A stretch of 64,000 nt of DNA from CAISIP01 sp965278985 (GTDB lineage Bacteria; Pseudomonadota; Gammaproteobacteria; Burkholderiales; Burkholderiaceae_C), in the NCBI GenBank assembly GCA_965278985.1, contig OZ257131.1, positions 1,612,001 to 1,676,000 on the forward strand. The letters run 5' to 3'. Below, one piece after another: positions 24,135 to 35,425 of this stretch. The notes beneath the pieces are model-generated. The model did no database searches and was not told the DNA's origin. It worked only from the letters and a program-made list of their open reading frames with translations. The translations under genes were made by a program, and so were the position numbers. The stretch's first letter is position 1. Each line of letters starts with the position of its first letter.

Positions 24135-26120
24135 CTACCAGGCCTGGCCCAGCTGGTCGAGGATGGCCGGGTTCTCCAGCGTGGTCGTGTCCTGCGTCAC
24201 GGCCTCGCCCTTGGCAATGGAGCGCAGCAGGCGGCGCATGATCTTGCCGCTGCGGGTCTTGGGCAGGTTCTCGGCGAAGCGGATGTCCTTGGGCTTGGCG
24301 ATCGGCCCGATCTCCTTGGCCACCCAGTCGCGCAGCTCCTTGGCCATGGCCTTGGCGGCATCGCCACTGGGGCGAGCGCCCTTGAGCACCACGAAGGCGC
24401 AGACGGCCTCGCCGGTCAGGTCGTCGGGCCGGCCCACGACGGCCGCCTCGGCGACCAGCGCCGTGTGTGACACCAGCGCGGACTCGATCTCCATCGTGCC
24501 CAGCCGGTGGCCGGACACGTTGAGCACGTCGTCGATGCGGCCGGTGATGCGGAAATAGCCGCGGTCGGCGCTGCGCACGGCCCCGTCACCCGCCAGGTAG
24601 ATGGTGCCGCCCATCTCGGGTGGGAAATACGCCTTCTTGAAACGCTCCGGATCGCCCCAGATGGTGCGGATCATCGACGGCCAGGGGCGCTTGACCACCA
24701 GCATGCCGCCCGAGCCGTTGGGCATGTCGTGCCCCGTCTCATCCACGATGGCGGCCATGATGCCCGGCAGCGGCAGCGTGCAGCTGCCCGGCACCAGCGG
24801 CGTGGCGCCCGGCAGCGGCGTGATCATGTGGCCGCCGGTCTCGGTCTGCCAGAAGGTGTCGACGATGGGGCAGCGCTCGCCGCCCACGTTCCGGTAGTAC
24901 CACATCCAGGCTTCGGGGTTGATGGGTTCGCCCACCGAGCCCAGGATGCGCAGGCTGTTCAGATTCCAGTTCTTGGGGTGCACCTTCTCGTCGCTCTCGG
25001 CGGCCTTGATCAGCGAGCGGATGGCCGTGGGCGCGGTGTAGAAGATGGTCACGCCGTGCCGTTCGATCATCTGCCAGAAGCGGCCGGCATGGGGATACGT
25101 GGGCACGCCCTCGAAGATCAGCTGTGTGGCCCCGGCCGCGAGCGGGCCGTAGGCGACGTAGGTGTGGCCGGTGATCCAGCCGATGTCGGCCGTGCACCAG
25201 AAGACGTCCGATGGCCGCAGGTCGAAGGTCCAGTCCATCGTGAGCCGCGCCCACAGCAGGTAGCCGCCCGTGGAATGCTGCACGCCCTTGGGCTTGCCGG
25301 TGGAGCCGGAGGTGTAGAGGATGAACAGCGGGTGTTCGGCACCCACCGGCTCGGGCGCGCAGTCGGTGGACTGGCCCTGCAGCACCTCGGCGAAGGTCTT
25401 GTCGCGCCCGGCGACCATGTTGCAGGCACTGGCCGTTCGCTGGTAGACCAGCACGGTGCGGATGCTCTCGCAGCCGCCCATGGCCAGCGCCTCGTCCACC
25501 ATCGCCTTGAGCGGTAGCTCCTTGCCGCCGCGCATCTGGAAGTTGGCCGTGATGACGGCGACCGCACCGGCGTCGATGATCCGCTCCTGGATCGACTTGG
25601 CCGAGAAGCCGCCGAAGACCACGCTGTGCGTGGCGCCGATGCGTGCGCAGGCCTGCATGGCGATCACGCCCTCGACCGTCATGGGCATGTAGACCAGCAC
25701 GCGGTCGCCCTTCTGGATGCCCTGTGCCTTGAGCGCGTTGGCGAACTGGCTGACGCGCGTGAGCAGCTCGCGGTAGCTGGTCTTCGTCACCTGCCCGTCA
25801 TCGGACTCGAAGACGATGGCCGTCTTGTGCTCCACGGGCGTGCCCATGTGGCGGTCCAGGCAGTTGGCGCTGGCGTTGAGCTCACCGTTGTCGAACCACT
25901 GGTAGAAAGGGGCGTTGCGCTCGTCGAGCGTGCGCGTGAAGGGCTTGTTCCAGACCAGGTTCTCGCGCGCCAGCCGCGCCCAGAAGCCTTCGAAATCGCG
26001 CCCCGCCTCGGCGCACAACGCCTCGTAGGCCGCCATGCTGGCGATGCGTGCGCCCTGGCTGGAGGCTTCGCTGGGGGGAAAGACGCGGTTCTCGACCAGT
26101 ACGGACTCGATAGCACTCAT
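24135..26120 (-). CDS. acs: Acetyl-CoA synthetase (AMP-forming)
   Basis: A 661-residue enzyme that makes acetyl-CoA from acetate, CoA and ATP. The ligase motifs YTSGSTGKPKGVQHSTGGY, DTFWQTETGGHMITPLPG, AGDGAVRSADRGYFRITGR and the acetylatable Lys in LPKTRSGKIMRRLLR are present. Full length and close agreement with the Acs subfamily leave little doubt. The ATG at 26120 is preceded by AAGGAG with an eight-base spacer. The frame runs far upstream, but this is an accident of composition. It is divergent from the YqhA-type gene and convergent with cytochrome c. Confidence 0.97.
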   Translation of the reverse strand: MSAIESVLVENRVFPPSEASSQGARIASMAAYEALCAEAGRDFEGFWARLARENLVWNKPFTRTLDERNAPFYQWFDNGELNASANCLDRHMGTPVEHKTAIVFESDDGQVTKTSYRELLTRVSQFANALKAQGIQKGDRVLVYMPMTVEGVIAMQACARIGATHSVVFGGFSAKSIQERIIDAGAVAVITANFQMRGGKELPLKAMVDEALAMGGCESIRTVLVYQRTASACNMVAGRDKTFAEVLQGQSTDCAPEPVGAEHPLFILYTSGSTGKPKGVQHSTGGYLLWARLTMDWTFDLRPSDVFWCTADIGWITGHTYVAYGPLAAGATQLIFEGVPTYPHAGRFWQMIERHGVTIFYTAPTAIRSLIKAAESDEKVHPKNWNLNSLRILGSVGEPINPEAWMWYYRNVGGERCPIVDTFWQTETGGHMITPLPGATPLVPGSCTLPLPGIMAAIVDETGHDMPNGSGGMLVVKRPWPSMIRTIWGDPERFKKAYFPPEMGGTIYLAGDGAVRSADRGYFRITGRIDDVLNVSGHRLGTMEIESALVSHTALVAEAAVVGRPDDLTGEAVCAFVVLKGARPSGDAAKAMAKELRDWVAKEIGPIAKPKDIRFAENLPKTRSGKIMRRLLRSIAKGEAVTQDTTTLENPAILDQLGQAW

Positions 26121-26258
26121 GCCTGTGGCTCCTTGGGAATATTCTGAGGGGTTCCTGGGCGGAGTTTCGCACTTTCCCGCAGAGGGAATCCCCCACACCG
26201 GCCGCATACCTGCCATGCACCCACCCCTACAATTCCTGCAGTTCCTTTCCCTCCGCCC

Positions 26259-26873
26259 ATGGCATCTCCCACCCCCACCCCCACCCCTGCTCCCCCCGCG
26301 CGCATCGGCCCCCTGCCCGGCCTCATCTTCGCCAGCCGCTGGCTGCAACTGCCGCTGTACCTGGGCCTCATCGCGGCACAGGCCGTCTACGTCTACCACT
26401 TCTGGGTCGAGCTGGTGCACCTGCTGGAGGCCGTGTTCGGCAACCAGGCGGCGCTGCAGGCCCTGATCAGCAGCATCGGCTACAAGGCCGACGTCACCAT
26501 CACCTCCCTCAACGAAACCATCATCATGCTGGTGGTGCTGGCGCTGATCGACGTGGTGATGATCTCCAACCTGCTGATCATGGTGATCATCGGCGGCTAC
26601 GAGACCTTCGTGAGCCGCATGAACCTGGAGACGCATCCCGACCAGCCGGAGTGGCTGAGCCATGTGAACGCTTCGGTGCTCAAGGTCAAGCTGGCCACGG
26701 CCATCATCGGCATCTCGTCGATCCACCTGCTCAAGACCTTCATCAACGCCGCGAATTACGACGTGAAGGTGCTGATGTGGCAGACCATCATCCATGTGGT
26801 GTTCCTGCTCTCCGCCATGGCCATCGCCGTCACGGACCGGCTGATGGCCCATCCCGCGCCCGACCCCCACTGA
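26259..26873 (+). CDS. YqhA/UPF0114 family membrane protein
   Basis: A 204-residue integral membrane protein. After a Pro/Thr-rich start, the segment FASRWLQLPLYLGLIAAQ, the strongly hydrophobic IIMLVVLALIDVVMISNLLI and the motif GGYETFVSR match the UPF0114 (YqhA, TIGR00645) family, as does SSIHLLKTFI. Four membrane helices are likely. Function is unknown. A TACAAT box lies at 26228-26233, similar in context to that of the cytochrome c gene. It may be cotranscribed with the antiporter gene 46 bases downstream. Confidence 0.9.
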   Translation: MASPTPTPTPAPPARIGPLPGLIFASRWLQLPLYLGLIAAQAVYVYHFWVELVHLLEAVFGNQAALQALISSIGYKADVTITSLNETIIMLVVLALIDVVMISNLLIMVIIGGYETFVSRMNLETHPDQPEWLSHVNASVLKVKLATAIIGISSIHLLKTFINAANYDVKVLMWQTIIHVVFLLSAMAIAVTDRLMAHPAPDPH

Positions 26874-26919
26874 CCAGCGGCCAGCGCCGCCAAGGCGGGC
26901 CCGCACGAGGAGGAGATGC

Positions 26920-28266
26920 ATGCACCTGGACGGAAGCGCCCTGGTTCTGTGGTGGGCCCTGCCTTTCGTCGGCATCCTGCTGTCCATCGCCATCATGCCG
27001 CTGGCGGCGCCGGGCTTCTGGCACCACCATTTCGGCAAGCTGACGCTGGCCTGGGCGCTGGCCTTCCTGCTGCCCTTCGCATGGCAGTTCGGCGCGGGCG
27101 CGGCCGGCGGCACGCTGCTGCATGCGGCGCTGGAGGAATACATCCCCTTCATCCTGCTGCTGACGGCGCTCTACACCGTGGCCGGCGGCATCCACATCCG
27201 CGGCAACCTGCACGGCACAGCCGCGCTGAACACGGCGCTGATCGCCATCGGCGCCGTGCTGGCCAGCGTCATGGGCACCACCGGCGCGTCGATGCTCATG
27301 GTCCGCCCGCTGATCCGTGCCAACGACAACCGCCGCCACAAGGCGCACGTGGTGGTGTTCTTCATCTTCATCGTCTCCAACGCCGGCGGCTCGCTGACGC
27401 CGCTGGGCGATCCGCCGCTGTTCCTGGGGTTCCTGAAGGGCGTGGACTTCTTCTGGACCGCGCGCCACCTGCTGCCGGAGACGCTGTTCCTGGTGGGCCT
27501 GCTGCTGCTGCTCTTCTACGCGCTGGACCGTTGGTATTTCCGCCGGCAGGACGAGACCGCGCTGCCCGACCCCACGCCCGACACGCGGCGCATCGGCTTC
27601 GACGGTGCGCGCAATTTCTGGCTGCTGGCAATGATCGTGGGCCTGGTGCTGCTGAGCGGTTTCTGGAAGACGCCGCTGTCGCTGCAGCTGGGTGGCAGCA
27701 CACTGGGCCTGCCGGGGCTGGTGCGCGACGTGGGGCTCGTCCTGGTGACACTGCTGTCGCTGCGCATCACCGCCGCGCCGGTGCATGCTGCCAACCAGTT
27801 CTCCTGGGCGCCCATGGAGGAGGTGGCCAAGCTCTTCGCGGGCATCTTCCTGACCATCGTGCCGGTGATCGCCATGTTGAAGGCCGGCCTGCACGGCCCC
27901 TTCGCGGCGGTGGTGGCGGCCGTGACGCGGCCGGACGGCACGCCCGACCCTGCGATGTACTTCTGGGCCACCGGAGTGCTGAGCTCCTTCCTGGACAACG
28001 CCCCCACCTACTTGGTGTTCTTCAACACGGCCGGCGGCGACCCGCAGACGCTCATGACCACGCTCGCCCCCACGCTGTCGGCCATCTCGGCGGGCGCCGT
28101 CTTCATGGGGGCCAACTCGTACATCGGCAACGCCCCGAACCTCATGGTCAAGGCCATCGCCGAGGACCGCGGCGTGGCCATGCCCAGCTTCTTCGGCTAC
28201 ATGGCCTGGTCCTGCGGCATCCTGCTGCCGATCTTCGCGGTGGTCACCTGGATCTGGTACCTCTAG
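26920..28266 (+). CDS. NhaD-type sodium:proton antiporter / citrate-transporter-superfamily permease
   Basis: A 448-residue membrane protein with about 11-12 hydrophobic helices. Motifs typical of the NhaD branch of the ion-transporter superfamily are GTTGASMLMVRPLIRAN, SNAGGSLTPLGDPPLFLGFLKG and the C-terminal SSFLDNAPTYLVFFN and GANSYIGNAPNLMVKAIAE. It probably exchanges Na+ for H+ across the inner membrane, though some relatives move dicarboxylates. AGGAGG lies six bases before the ATG. It sits between the YqhA-type gene and fumarase. Substrate identity is inferred from the family only. Confidence 0.88.
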   Translation: MHLDGSALVLWWALPFVGILLSIAIMPLAAPGFWHHHFGKLTLAWALAFLLPFAWQFGAGAAGGTLLHAALEEYIPFILLLTALYTVAGGIHIRGNLHGTAALNTALIAIGAVLASVMGTTGASMLMVRPLIRANDNRRHKAHVVVFFIFIVSNAGGSLTPLGDPPLFLGFLKGVDFFWTARHLLPETLFLVGLLLLLFYALDRWYFRRQDETALPDPTPDTRRIGFDGARNFWLLAMIVGLVLLSGFWKTPLSLQLGGSTLGLPGLVRDVGLVLVTLLSLRITAAPVHAANQFSWAPMEEVAKLFAGIFLTIVPVIAMLKAGLHGPFAAVVAAVTRPDGTPDPAMYFWATGVLSSFLDNAPTYLVFFNTAGGDPQTLMTTLAPTLSAISAGAVFMGANSYIGNAPNLMVKAIAEDRGVAMPSFFGYMAWSCGILLPIFAVVTWIWYL

Positions 28267-28394
28267 CCTGCGCCCTCACCGCCGAGCCTTGCGGTTGCTA
28301 AACTGGAGGGCGTTCCGATGCGCCCGACCCAGCCTCCCCCGGCGCGGCAGCATCCTCCCCTTCCCCACGCCAGCGCTTCGCCAGCCCACGCCCC

Positions 28395-29954
28395 ATGTCC
28401 ACACCCACGACCATCCAGCAGTCCGACCTGATCGAATCGATCGCGGCTGCGCTGCAGTACATCAGCTACTACCACCCCACCGACTACATCGCCCACCTGG
28501 CCCGTGCCTACACGCGCGAGCAGAGCGCGGCCGCCAAGGACGCCATCGCGCAGATCCTGACCAACAGCAAGATGAGCGCAACCGGCCAGCGCCCGATCTG
28601 CCAAGACACCGGCATCGTCAACGTGTTCCTGAAGGTGGGCATGGACGTGCGCTGGGAAGGCTTCACCGGCAGCCTGGACGACGCCATCAACGAAGGTGTG
28701 CGCCGCGGCTACAACCACCCCGACAACACGCTGCGGGCCAGCGTGGTGGCCGACCCGCACTTCGACCGCAAGAACACCAAGGACAACACCCCGGCCGTGA
28801 TCTTCACCGAGCTGGTGCCCGGCAACACCATCGACGTGACGGTGGCGGCCAAAGGCGGCGGCAGCGAGAATAAGAGCAAGATGGCCATGCTCAATCCCGG
28901 CGACAGCATCGTCGACTGGGTGCTCAAGACCGTGCCGACCATGGGCGCGGGCTGGTGCCCGCCCGGCATGCTGGGCATCGGCATCGGCGGCACGGCCGAA
29001 AAATCGGTGCTGATGGCCAAGGAGTCGCTGATGGACGACCTGGACATGTACGAGTTGCAGGCCAAGAAGGCTTCGGGCGCGGAACTCACCAAGGTCGAGG
29101 CGCTGCGCATCGAGCTGTACGAGAAGGTCAACGCGCTGGGCATCGGCGCGCAGGGCCTGGGCGGCCTGACCACGGTGCTGGACGTCAAGATCAAGATGTA
29201 CCCCACGCACGCGGCCAGCAAGCCGGTGGCGATGATCCCCAACTGCGCCGCCACGCGGCATGCGCACTTCGTGCTGGACGGATCGGGTCCGGTGTACCTC
29301 GACCCGCCTTCGCTGGACCTGTGGCCCGACGTGGCCTGGGCGCCCGACTACAACAAGAGCAGACGCGTCGACCTGAACACGCTGACGAAGGCAGAAGTCG
29401 CCAGCTGGAAACCCGGCGACACGCTACTGCTGAACGGCAAGATGCTGACCGGCCGCGACGCCGCCCACAAGCGCATCCAGGACATGCTGGCCAAGGGCGA
29501 GAAGCTGCCGGTGGACTTCACCAACCGCGTCATCTACTACGTGGGCCCGGTCGACCCGGTGCGCGACGAAGCCGTGGGCCCCGCAGGCCCCACCACCGCC
29601 ACACGCATGGACGGCTTCACCGAGATGATGCTGGCCGAGACCGGCCTGATCTCGATGATCGGCAAGTCCGAGCGCGGGCCGGTCGCCATCGAGGCCATCA
29701 AGAAGCACAAGAGCGCCTACCTGATGGCCGTGGGGGGCGCAGCCTACCTGGTCAGCAAGGCGATCAAGACCGCCAAGGTCGTGGGCTTCGCCGACCTGGG
29801 CATGGAAGCCATCTACGAGTTCGACGTGGTGGACATGCCCGTGACGGTGGCCGTGGACGCCCAGGGCATCAGCGTGCACAACACCGGCCCGGCCGAGTGG
29901 AGCAAGCGCATCGCCACCGGCGAGTTCAAGGGCATAGCCGTCGCGGCGAACTGA
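28395..29954 (+). CDS. fumA: Fumarate hydratase, class I
   Basis: A 519-residue single-chain class I fumarase, an oxygen-sensitive [4Fe-4S] enzyme converting fumarate to malate in the TCA cycle. Conserved parts include RPICQDTGIVNVFLKVG near residue 65 (first cluster Cys), GWCPPGMLGIGIGGTAEKSV and PNCAATRHAHF. The C-terminal beta domain includes VYYVGPVDPVRDEAVGPAGPTTATRMD. N- and C-terminal modules that are separate subunits in two-gene forms are fused. A -10-like TAAACT lies about 95 bases upstream. murI follows after 13 bases. Confidence 0.95.
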   Translation: MSTPTTIQQSDLIESIAAALQYISYYHPTDYIAHLARAYTREQSAAAKDAIAQILTNSKMSATGQRPICQDTGIVNVFLKVGMDVRWEGFTGSLDDAINEGVRRGYNHPDNTLRASVVADPHFDRKNTKDNTPAVIFTELVPGNTIDVTVAAKGGGSENKSKMAMLNPGDSIVDWVLKTVPTMGAGWCPPGMLGIGIGGTAEKSVLMAKESLMDDLDMYELQAKKASGAELTKVEALRIELYEKVNALGIGAQGLGGLTTVLDVKIKMYPTHAASKPVAMIPNCAATRHAHFVLDGSGPVYLDPPSLDLWPDVAWAPDYNKSRRVDLNTLTKAEVASWKPGDTLLLNGKMLTGRDAAHKRIQDMLAKGEKLPVDFTNRVIYYVGPVDPVRDEAVGPAGPTTATRMDGFTEMMLAETGLISMIGKSERGPVAIEAIKKHKSAYLMAVGGAAYLVSKAIKTAKVVGFADLGMEAIYEFDVVDMPVTVAVDAQGISVHNTGPAEWSKRIATGEFKGIAVAAN

Positions 29955-29967
29955 GCCCGGGCCGCCG

Positions 29968-30810
29968 ATGGCATTCCAGGCGGACGTGGGGCCTATCGGC
30001 GTGTTCGACAGCGGCACCGGCGGCCTGTCGGTACTGCGGGCGCTGCGCAGTGCGTTGCCGCGCGAGGACTTCGTCTACTACGACGACAGCGGCCATGGGC
30101 CTTACGGGGAACGTGACGAAGGTTTCGTCGTACAGCGCACGCTCGCCATCGCCGCGCTGCTGCAGGCCCGCAACGCACGCGCACTGGTCGTGGCCTGCAA
30201 CACGGCCACAGCGGCCGCCGTGGAGGCGCTGCGCAGCGCGTACCCCGAACTTCCGGTCATCGGGGTGGAGCCCGCGCTCAAGCCCGCCTTGGCCCTCAGC
30301 CGCACGCGGCGCATCGGCGTGATCGCCACACGCGGCCTGCTTGCCAGTGCACGGTTCGCGCGCCTGCAGGCGCTGGTGGGAGACAACGTGCAGTGCGTGC
30401 TGCAGCCCTGTGATGGCCTGGCAGCGGCCATCGATGCGCTGGCGCTGCAACCTTCCGGGCAGGCGATGGCGGCGGTGGAGGGACTCTGCAAGCGCTACCT
30501 GGAGGCCATGGGCCCTTTCGGCGTCCATTCCGGTGCCATCGACACGCTGGTGCTGGGCTGCACGCACTATGTGTTGGTCCAGCCCCTGCTGCAGCGGCTG
30601 GTGGGACCGGAGGTGCAGCTCGTCGCCACCGGCGAGGCCGTGGCGCGGCAGACGGCGCGGCGGCTGGGGTTGGTTACCGAGACGGAGGCTGGCCAACACG
30701 TACATCGGGGCACGTTGACGCTGCTGACCAGCGGTGCACCTGAGCGGCTGGAGCAGGCGGCCCGACACTGGCTGGCCGCCACACCATGGACCTTCCAACG
30801 AACGCCATGA
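29968..30810 (+). CDS. murI: Glutamate racemase
   Basis: A 280-residue racemase that supplies D-glutamate for peptidoglycan. The motif IGVFDSGTGGLSVLRAL lies at residues 10-26. The two catalytic cysteines lie in VVACNTATAAA (Cys77) and LGCTHY (Cys198). It follows fumarase by 13 bases and its stop overlaps the start of the next gene (ATGA), so the three genes are probably cotranscribed. Confidence 0.95.
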   Translation: MAFQADVGPIGVFDSGTGGLSVLRALRSALPREDFVYYDDSGHGPYGERDEGFVVQRTLAIAALLQARNARALVVACNTATAAAVEALRSAYPELPVIGVEPALKPALALSRTRRIGVIATRGLLASARFARLQALVGDNVQCVLQPCDGLAAAIDALALQPSGQAMAAVEGLCKRYLEAMGPFGVHSGAIDTLVLGCTHYVLVQPLLQRLVGPEVQLVATGEAVARQTARRLGLVTETEAGQHVHRGTLTLLTSGAPERLEQAARHWLAATPWTFQRTP

Positions 30811-31307
30811 AGCACCATTGGCTCGCCCTCCGATCCGCCTGCGCCGCTGCACTCCTGGCACTCGCCACCGCCGCCAGCGCGCAGCCGTTGCCATCCGGCA
30901 TCGCGCTCGGAATGCATGTTTCCGAACTGCGGCAAGCCGTGCCGGAGCTGCGCCGCGTGCCCCGTCCCGCGCGCCTGGCCGGTGGTCTGGTAGGAAGTTG
31001 GTCGGGCCCGGACATCGACATCGCGGGCACGACGATGGTGCCCACCTTCTACTTTGCCGGCGACGTACTGCAACGGGTCGAATACGCCAATGCAGGCCCT
31101 ACACCCGATCCGGCCTTCGACAGCCTGCTCGCCTGGGGACGCACGCAATGGGGCCAGGAGCTGGCCTCCAGCAGCCCGGAGGCGTCGTACGCGACCTGGA
31201 CGCGGGAGGACATGAGCGTGTACCTGCAGAAGACCCTGCCGCCACAGCGGCCCTCTGTGCGCCTGGTCTTCAAACGCATCGTTGCCGTCGACGCCAGCAC
31301 GCTGTAG
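30807..31307 (+). CDS. Exported hypothetical protein
   Basis: A 166-residue protein with a Sec signal peptide (MKHHW start, hydrophobic AAALLALATAASA, cleavage near ASAQ). The mature part has LPSGIALGMHVSELRQAVPEL, reminiscent of small periplasmic proteins whose repeats begin with G-M-t-x-x-e-v, and no cysteines. I recognise no catalytic motif. The start at 30807 is set by an ATGA overlap with murI. It converges with the large flavoprotein gene at 31315, with seven bases between stops. Confidence 0.7.
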   Translation: MKHHWLALRSACAAALLALATAASAQPLPSGIALGMHVSELRQAVPELRRVPRPARLAGGLVGSWSGPDIDIAGTTMVPTFYFAGDVLQRVEYANAGPTPDPAFDSLLAWGRTQWGQELASSSPEASYATWTREDMSVYLQKTLPPQRPSVRLVFKRIVAVDASTL

Positions 31308-31314
31308 GACGTTC

Positions 31315-33396
31315 CTACTGGGTCGCCGCGTGCGCCTGCAGTGCCGGCAACTCACGGCGCACTGCAGCCACCGACGCCGCCGTCTCGCCCAGCTCACGTG
31401 CGAACTTGTGTCCCTGGTAGACGGCGGCGGCAATGGTGGACGGAGCATATGCATCCCCGATGACGCGCAGCGTGGTCTCGCTGTGCCCACCGATGCCCGC
31501 CTCCCGGCGAGCAAGCAGCGCACTGGCCAGTCCATCCACCGGCAGGCGACCGGTCACCGTGACCATCGCGTGACAGGGGATACGGTGCTGGTCGCCCGTC
31601 AGCACATGCGCGATGACGGCCTCGTTCCCGGCCAGTTCCAGCACGGTGCTGTAGGTCAGGACCTGCACCTTCAGCGACAGCAGCCGGCGCAGGATCGCCG
31701 TGGCCTCCAAAGTCTCGACGGTCCAGGCCGACACATGCGCGGCCGGTGTCACCAGCGTCACCGGCAGCCCCATGGCCGCGTATTTTTCCGCGACCAAGCC
31801 ACCCATGTAGTAATGGTCGTCGTCGAAGACCACGATGGGCCCTGAGAGCTGCAGGCCGGCCATCACATCGTCGGGCGTGTAGACCCGCGGGCCGTCGAAT
31901 CCGCTGATGGCGCTGCCGCTGGCGCGTCCGATGCCGTCGCGCCGCCAGCGGGCACCGGTGGCGATGGCGACATGGCGCGCGCCGAACTCCAGCACGTCGT
32001 CTGCCTCCACGGCGCTGCCCAGGTAGATATCGACCTGGGGCAGGCGCCGCAGCTGGCCTACGCGCCAGTCGCGCACCCGTGCCCACTCGCCCAAGCCAGG
32101 CAGCTTTGACTCCAGGCTGACCCGGCCGCCGAGTTCACCACGGGCTTCGACCAGCGTGACGGGATGGCCCCTGCGCGCCGCAGCCAGCGCTGCCTCGAGG
32201 CCGCTGGGCCCACCGCCCACCACCAGCACGCGTCCCTCGTCGCGCCTTGGCGCAATGGTCTCCGGATGCCAGCCACGCCGCCACTCCTCGCCCACCGTGG
32301 GGTTCTGCGTGCAGCGCAGCGTTGAGTTGGTCTGGTCGGAGGACACGCAGATGTTGCAGCCGATGCATTCGCGGATGTCGTCGATGCGGCCCTCGCGGAT
32401 CTTCTCGGGCAGGTACGGGTCGGCGATGGAGGGGCGCGCGGCGCCGATGAAGTCCAGCACACCGCGGCGCACCTGACCCACCATGGTGTCGGGCGAGGTG
32501 AAGCGCCCCACACCGACCACGGGCTTGGTGGTCAGTGACTTCACGAAGGCGGTGTACTGTTCCTGGTAACCCTCCTTCTTGAAGCGCGAGGTGGCGCTGT
32601 CGTTCGTCCAGTTGCTGATGTTCACGTCCCACAGGTCCGGCAGCTCGGCCAGCAGGGCGATGGTGTCGTGGCCTTCCGCCTGGCTGGTGATGCCCTCGGG
32701 GCCGATCAGTTCGTCCACCGCGAGCCGCACGGCCACGGCGCAGCGGTCACCGACCTCCTCCAGCGTGTCCTCGATGAGCTCGCGCAGCAGGCGCACGCGG
32801 TTCTCCAGGCTGCCGCCGTATTCGTCGCTGCGGTCGTTTCGGCGGCGCTGCAGGAAGTGCATGGGCAGGGACAGGTCGTGCCCGGCATAGACGTACACCA
32901 GGTCGAAACCCGCGCCCTTGGCGCGCCGGGCCGCCTGGCGGTGCCACTGGCGCAGCGCGCGGATGTCGGCCTTGGTCATGGCCCGCGCCTGCACGGGTGC
33001 GTAACTGGTCACGGGGCGGTGCGACGGCGCCAGCGGCACCTCGCGTGTGCCGTAGTTGGCGGTCGACATGCCCTTGTGCAGCAGCTCGATGCCCGCCAGC
33101 GCGCCGTGCTCGTGCACGCTCTCAGCCATCAGCGCCAGGGCCGGCACATCCGCATCGGACCACAGGCGCCCTTCGAGGGAGGGCGTGCAGTCGCTGGTGG
33201 GGTGGATCTCCACCTCCTCCGTGCAGACCACGGCCCAGCCGCCCTGGGCTTTGACCTTGCGCAGCTCGGCGAGCGCACGCGGCTGTGTCCAGCCCATGCC
33301 GTTGCAATGCGGCACCTGAAAGAAGCGGTTGCGCGCGGTGACGGGGCCGATACGCACCGGGTCGAACAGGATGTCGTAACGCGGGTCACGTGGCAT
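31315..33396 (-). CDS. Trimethylamine/dimethylamine dehydrogenase-family flavoprotein
   Basis: A 693-residue Old-Yellow-Enzyme barrel fused to a 4Fe-4S site and NAD/FAD-type domains, closely following TMADH. The N-terminus DPRYDILFDPVRIGPVTARN is followed by RFFQVPHCNGMG, keeping the cysteine that carries 6-S-cysteinyl FMN (Cys31). The cluster motif ECIGCNICVSSDQ with a later RCTQNP is conserved, as is VLVVGGGPSGLEAA for the ADP site. Two aromatic residues of the TMADH substrate bowl differ: the TEYCSI tyrosine is TEEVEI, and the CISRW tryptophan is CVSSD. It is therefore probably a demethylase or dehydrogenase for another N-methylated compound. GGAAGAGG precedes the ATG. The opp genes lie immediately upstream on the same strand. 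Confidence 0.88.
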   Translation of the reverse strand: MPRDPRYDILFDPVRIGPVTARNRFFQVPHCNGMGWTQPRALAELRKVKAQGGWAVVCTEEVEIHPTSDCTPSLEGRLWSDADVPALALMAESVHEHGALAGIELLHKGMSTANYGTREVPLAPSHRPVTSYAPVQARAMTKADIRALRQWHRQAARRAKGAGFDLVYVYAGHDLSLPMHFLQRRRNDRSDEYGGSLENRVRLLRELIEDTLEEVGDRCAVAVRLAVDELIGPEGITSQAEGHDTIALLAELPDLWDVNISNWTNDSATSRFKKEGYQEQYTAFVKSLTTKPVVGVGRFTSPDTMVGQVRRGVLDFIGAARPSIADPYLPEKIREGRIDDIRECIGCNICVSSDQTNSTLRCTQNPTVGEEWRRGWHPETIAPRRDEGRVLVVGGGPSGLEAALAAARRGHPVTLVEARGELGGRVSLESKLPGLGEWARVRDWRVGQLRRLPQVDIYLGSAVEADDVLEFGARHVAIATGARWRRDGIGRASGSAISGFDGPRVYTPDDVMAGLQLSGPIVVFDDDHYYMGGLVAEKYAAMGLPVTLVTPAAHVSAWTVETLEATAILRRLLSLKVQVLTYSTVLELAGNEAVIAHVLTGDQHRIPCHAMVTVTGRLPVDGLASALLARREAGIGGHSETTLRVIGDAYAPSTIAAAVYQGHKFARELGETAASVAAVRRELPALQAHAATQ

Positions 33397-33433
33397 GGGC
33401 CTCTTCCTTGACAGACACCCTGCGGCGCCGGGC

Positions 33434-35423
<1,990 letters not shown>

Positions 35424-35425
35424 GT

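Noticed and set aside
24135..27152. A much longer acs protein of about 1005 residues
   Set aside because: The upstream extension is His/Gln/Gly-rich shadow sequence opposite the YqhA-type gene; the strong SD and conserved N-terminus mark the ATG at 26120.
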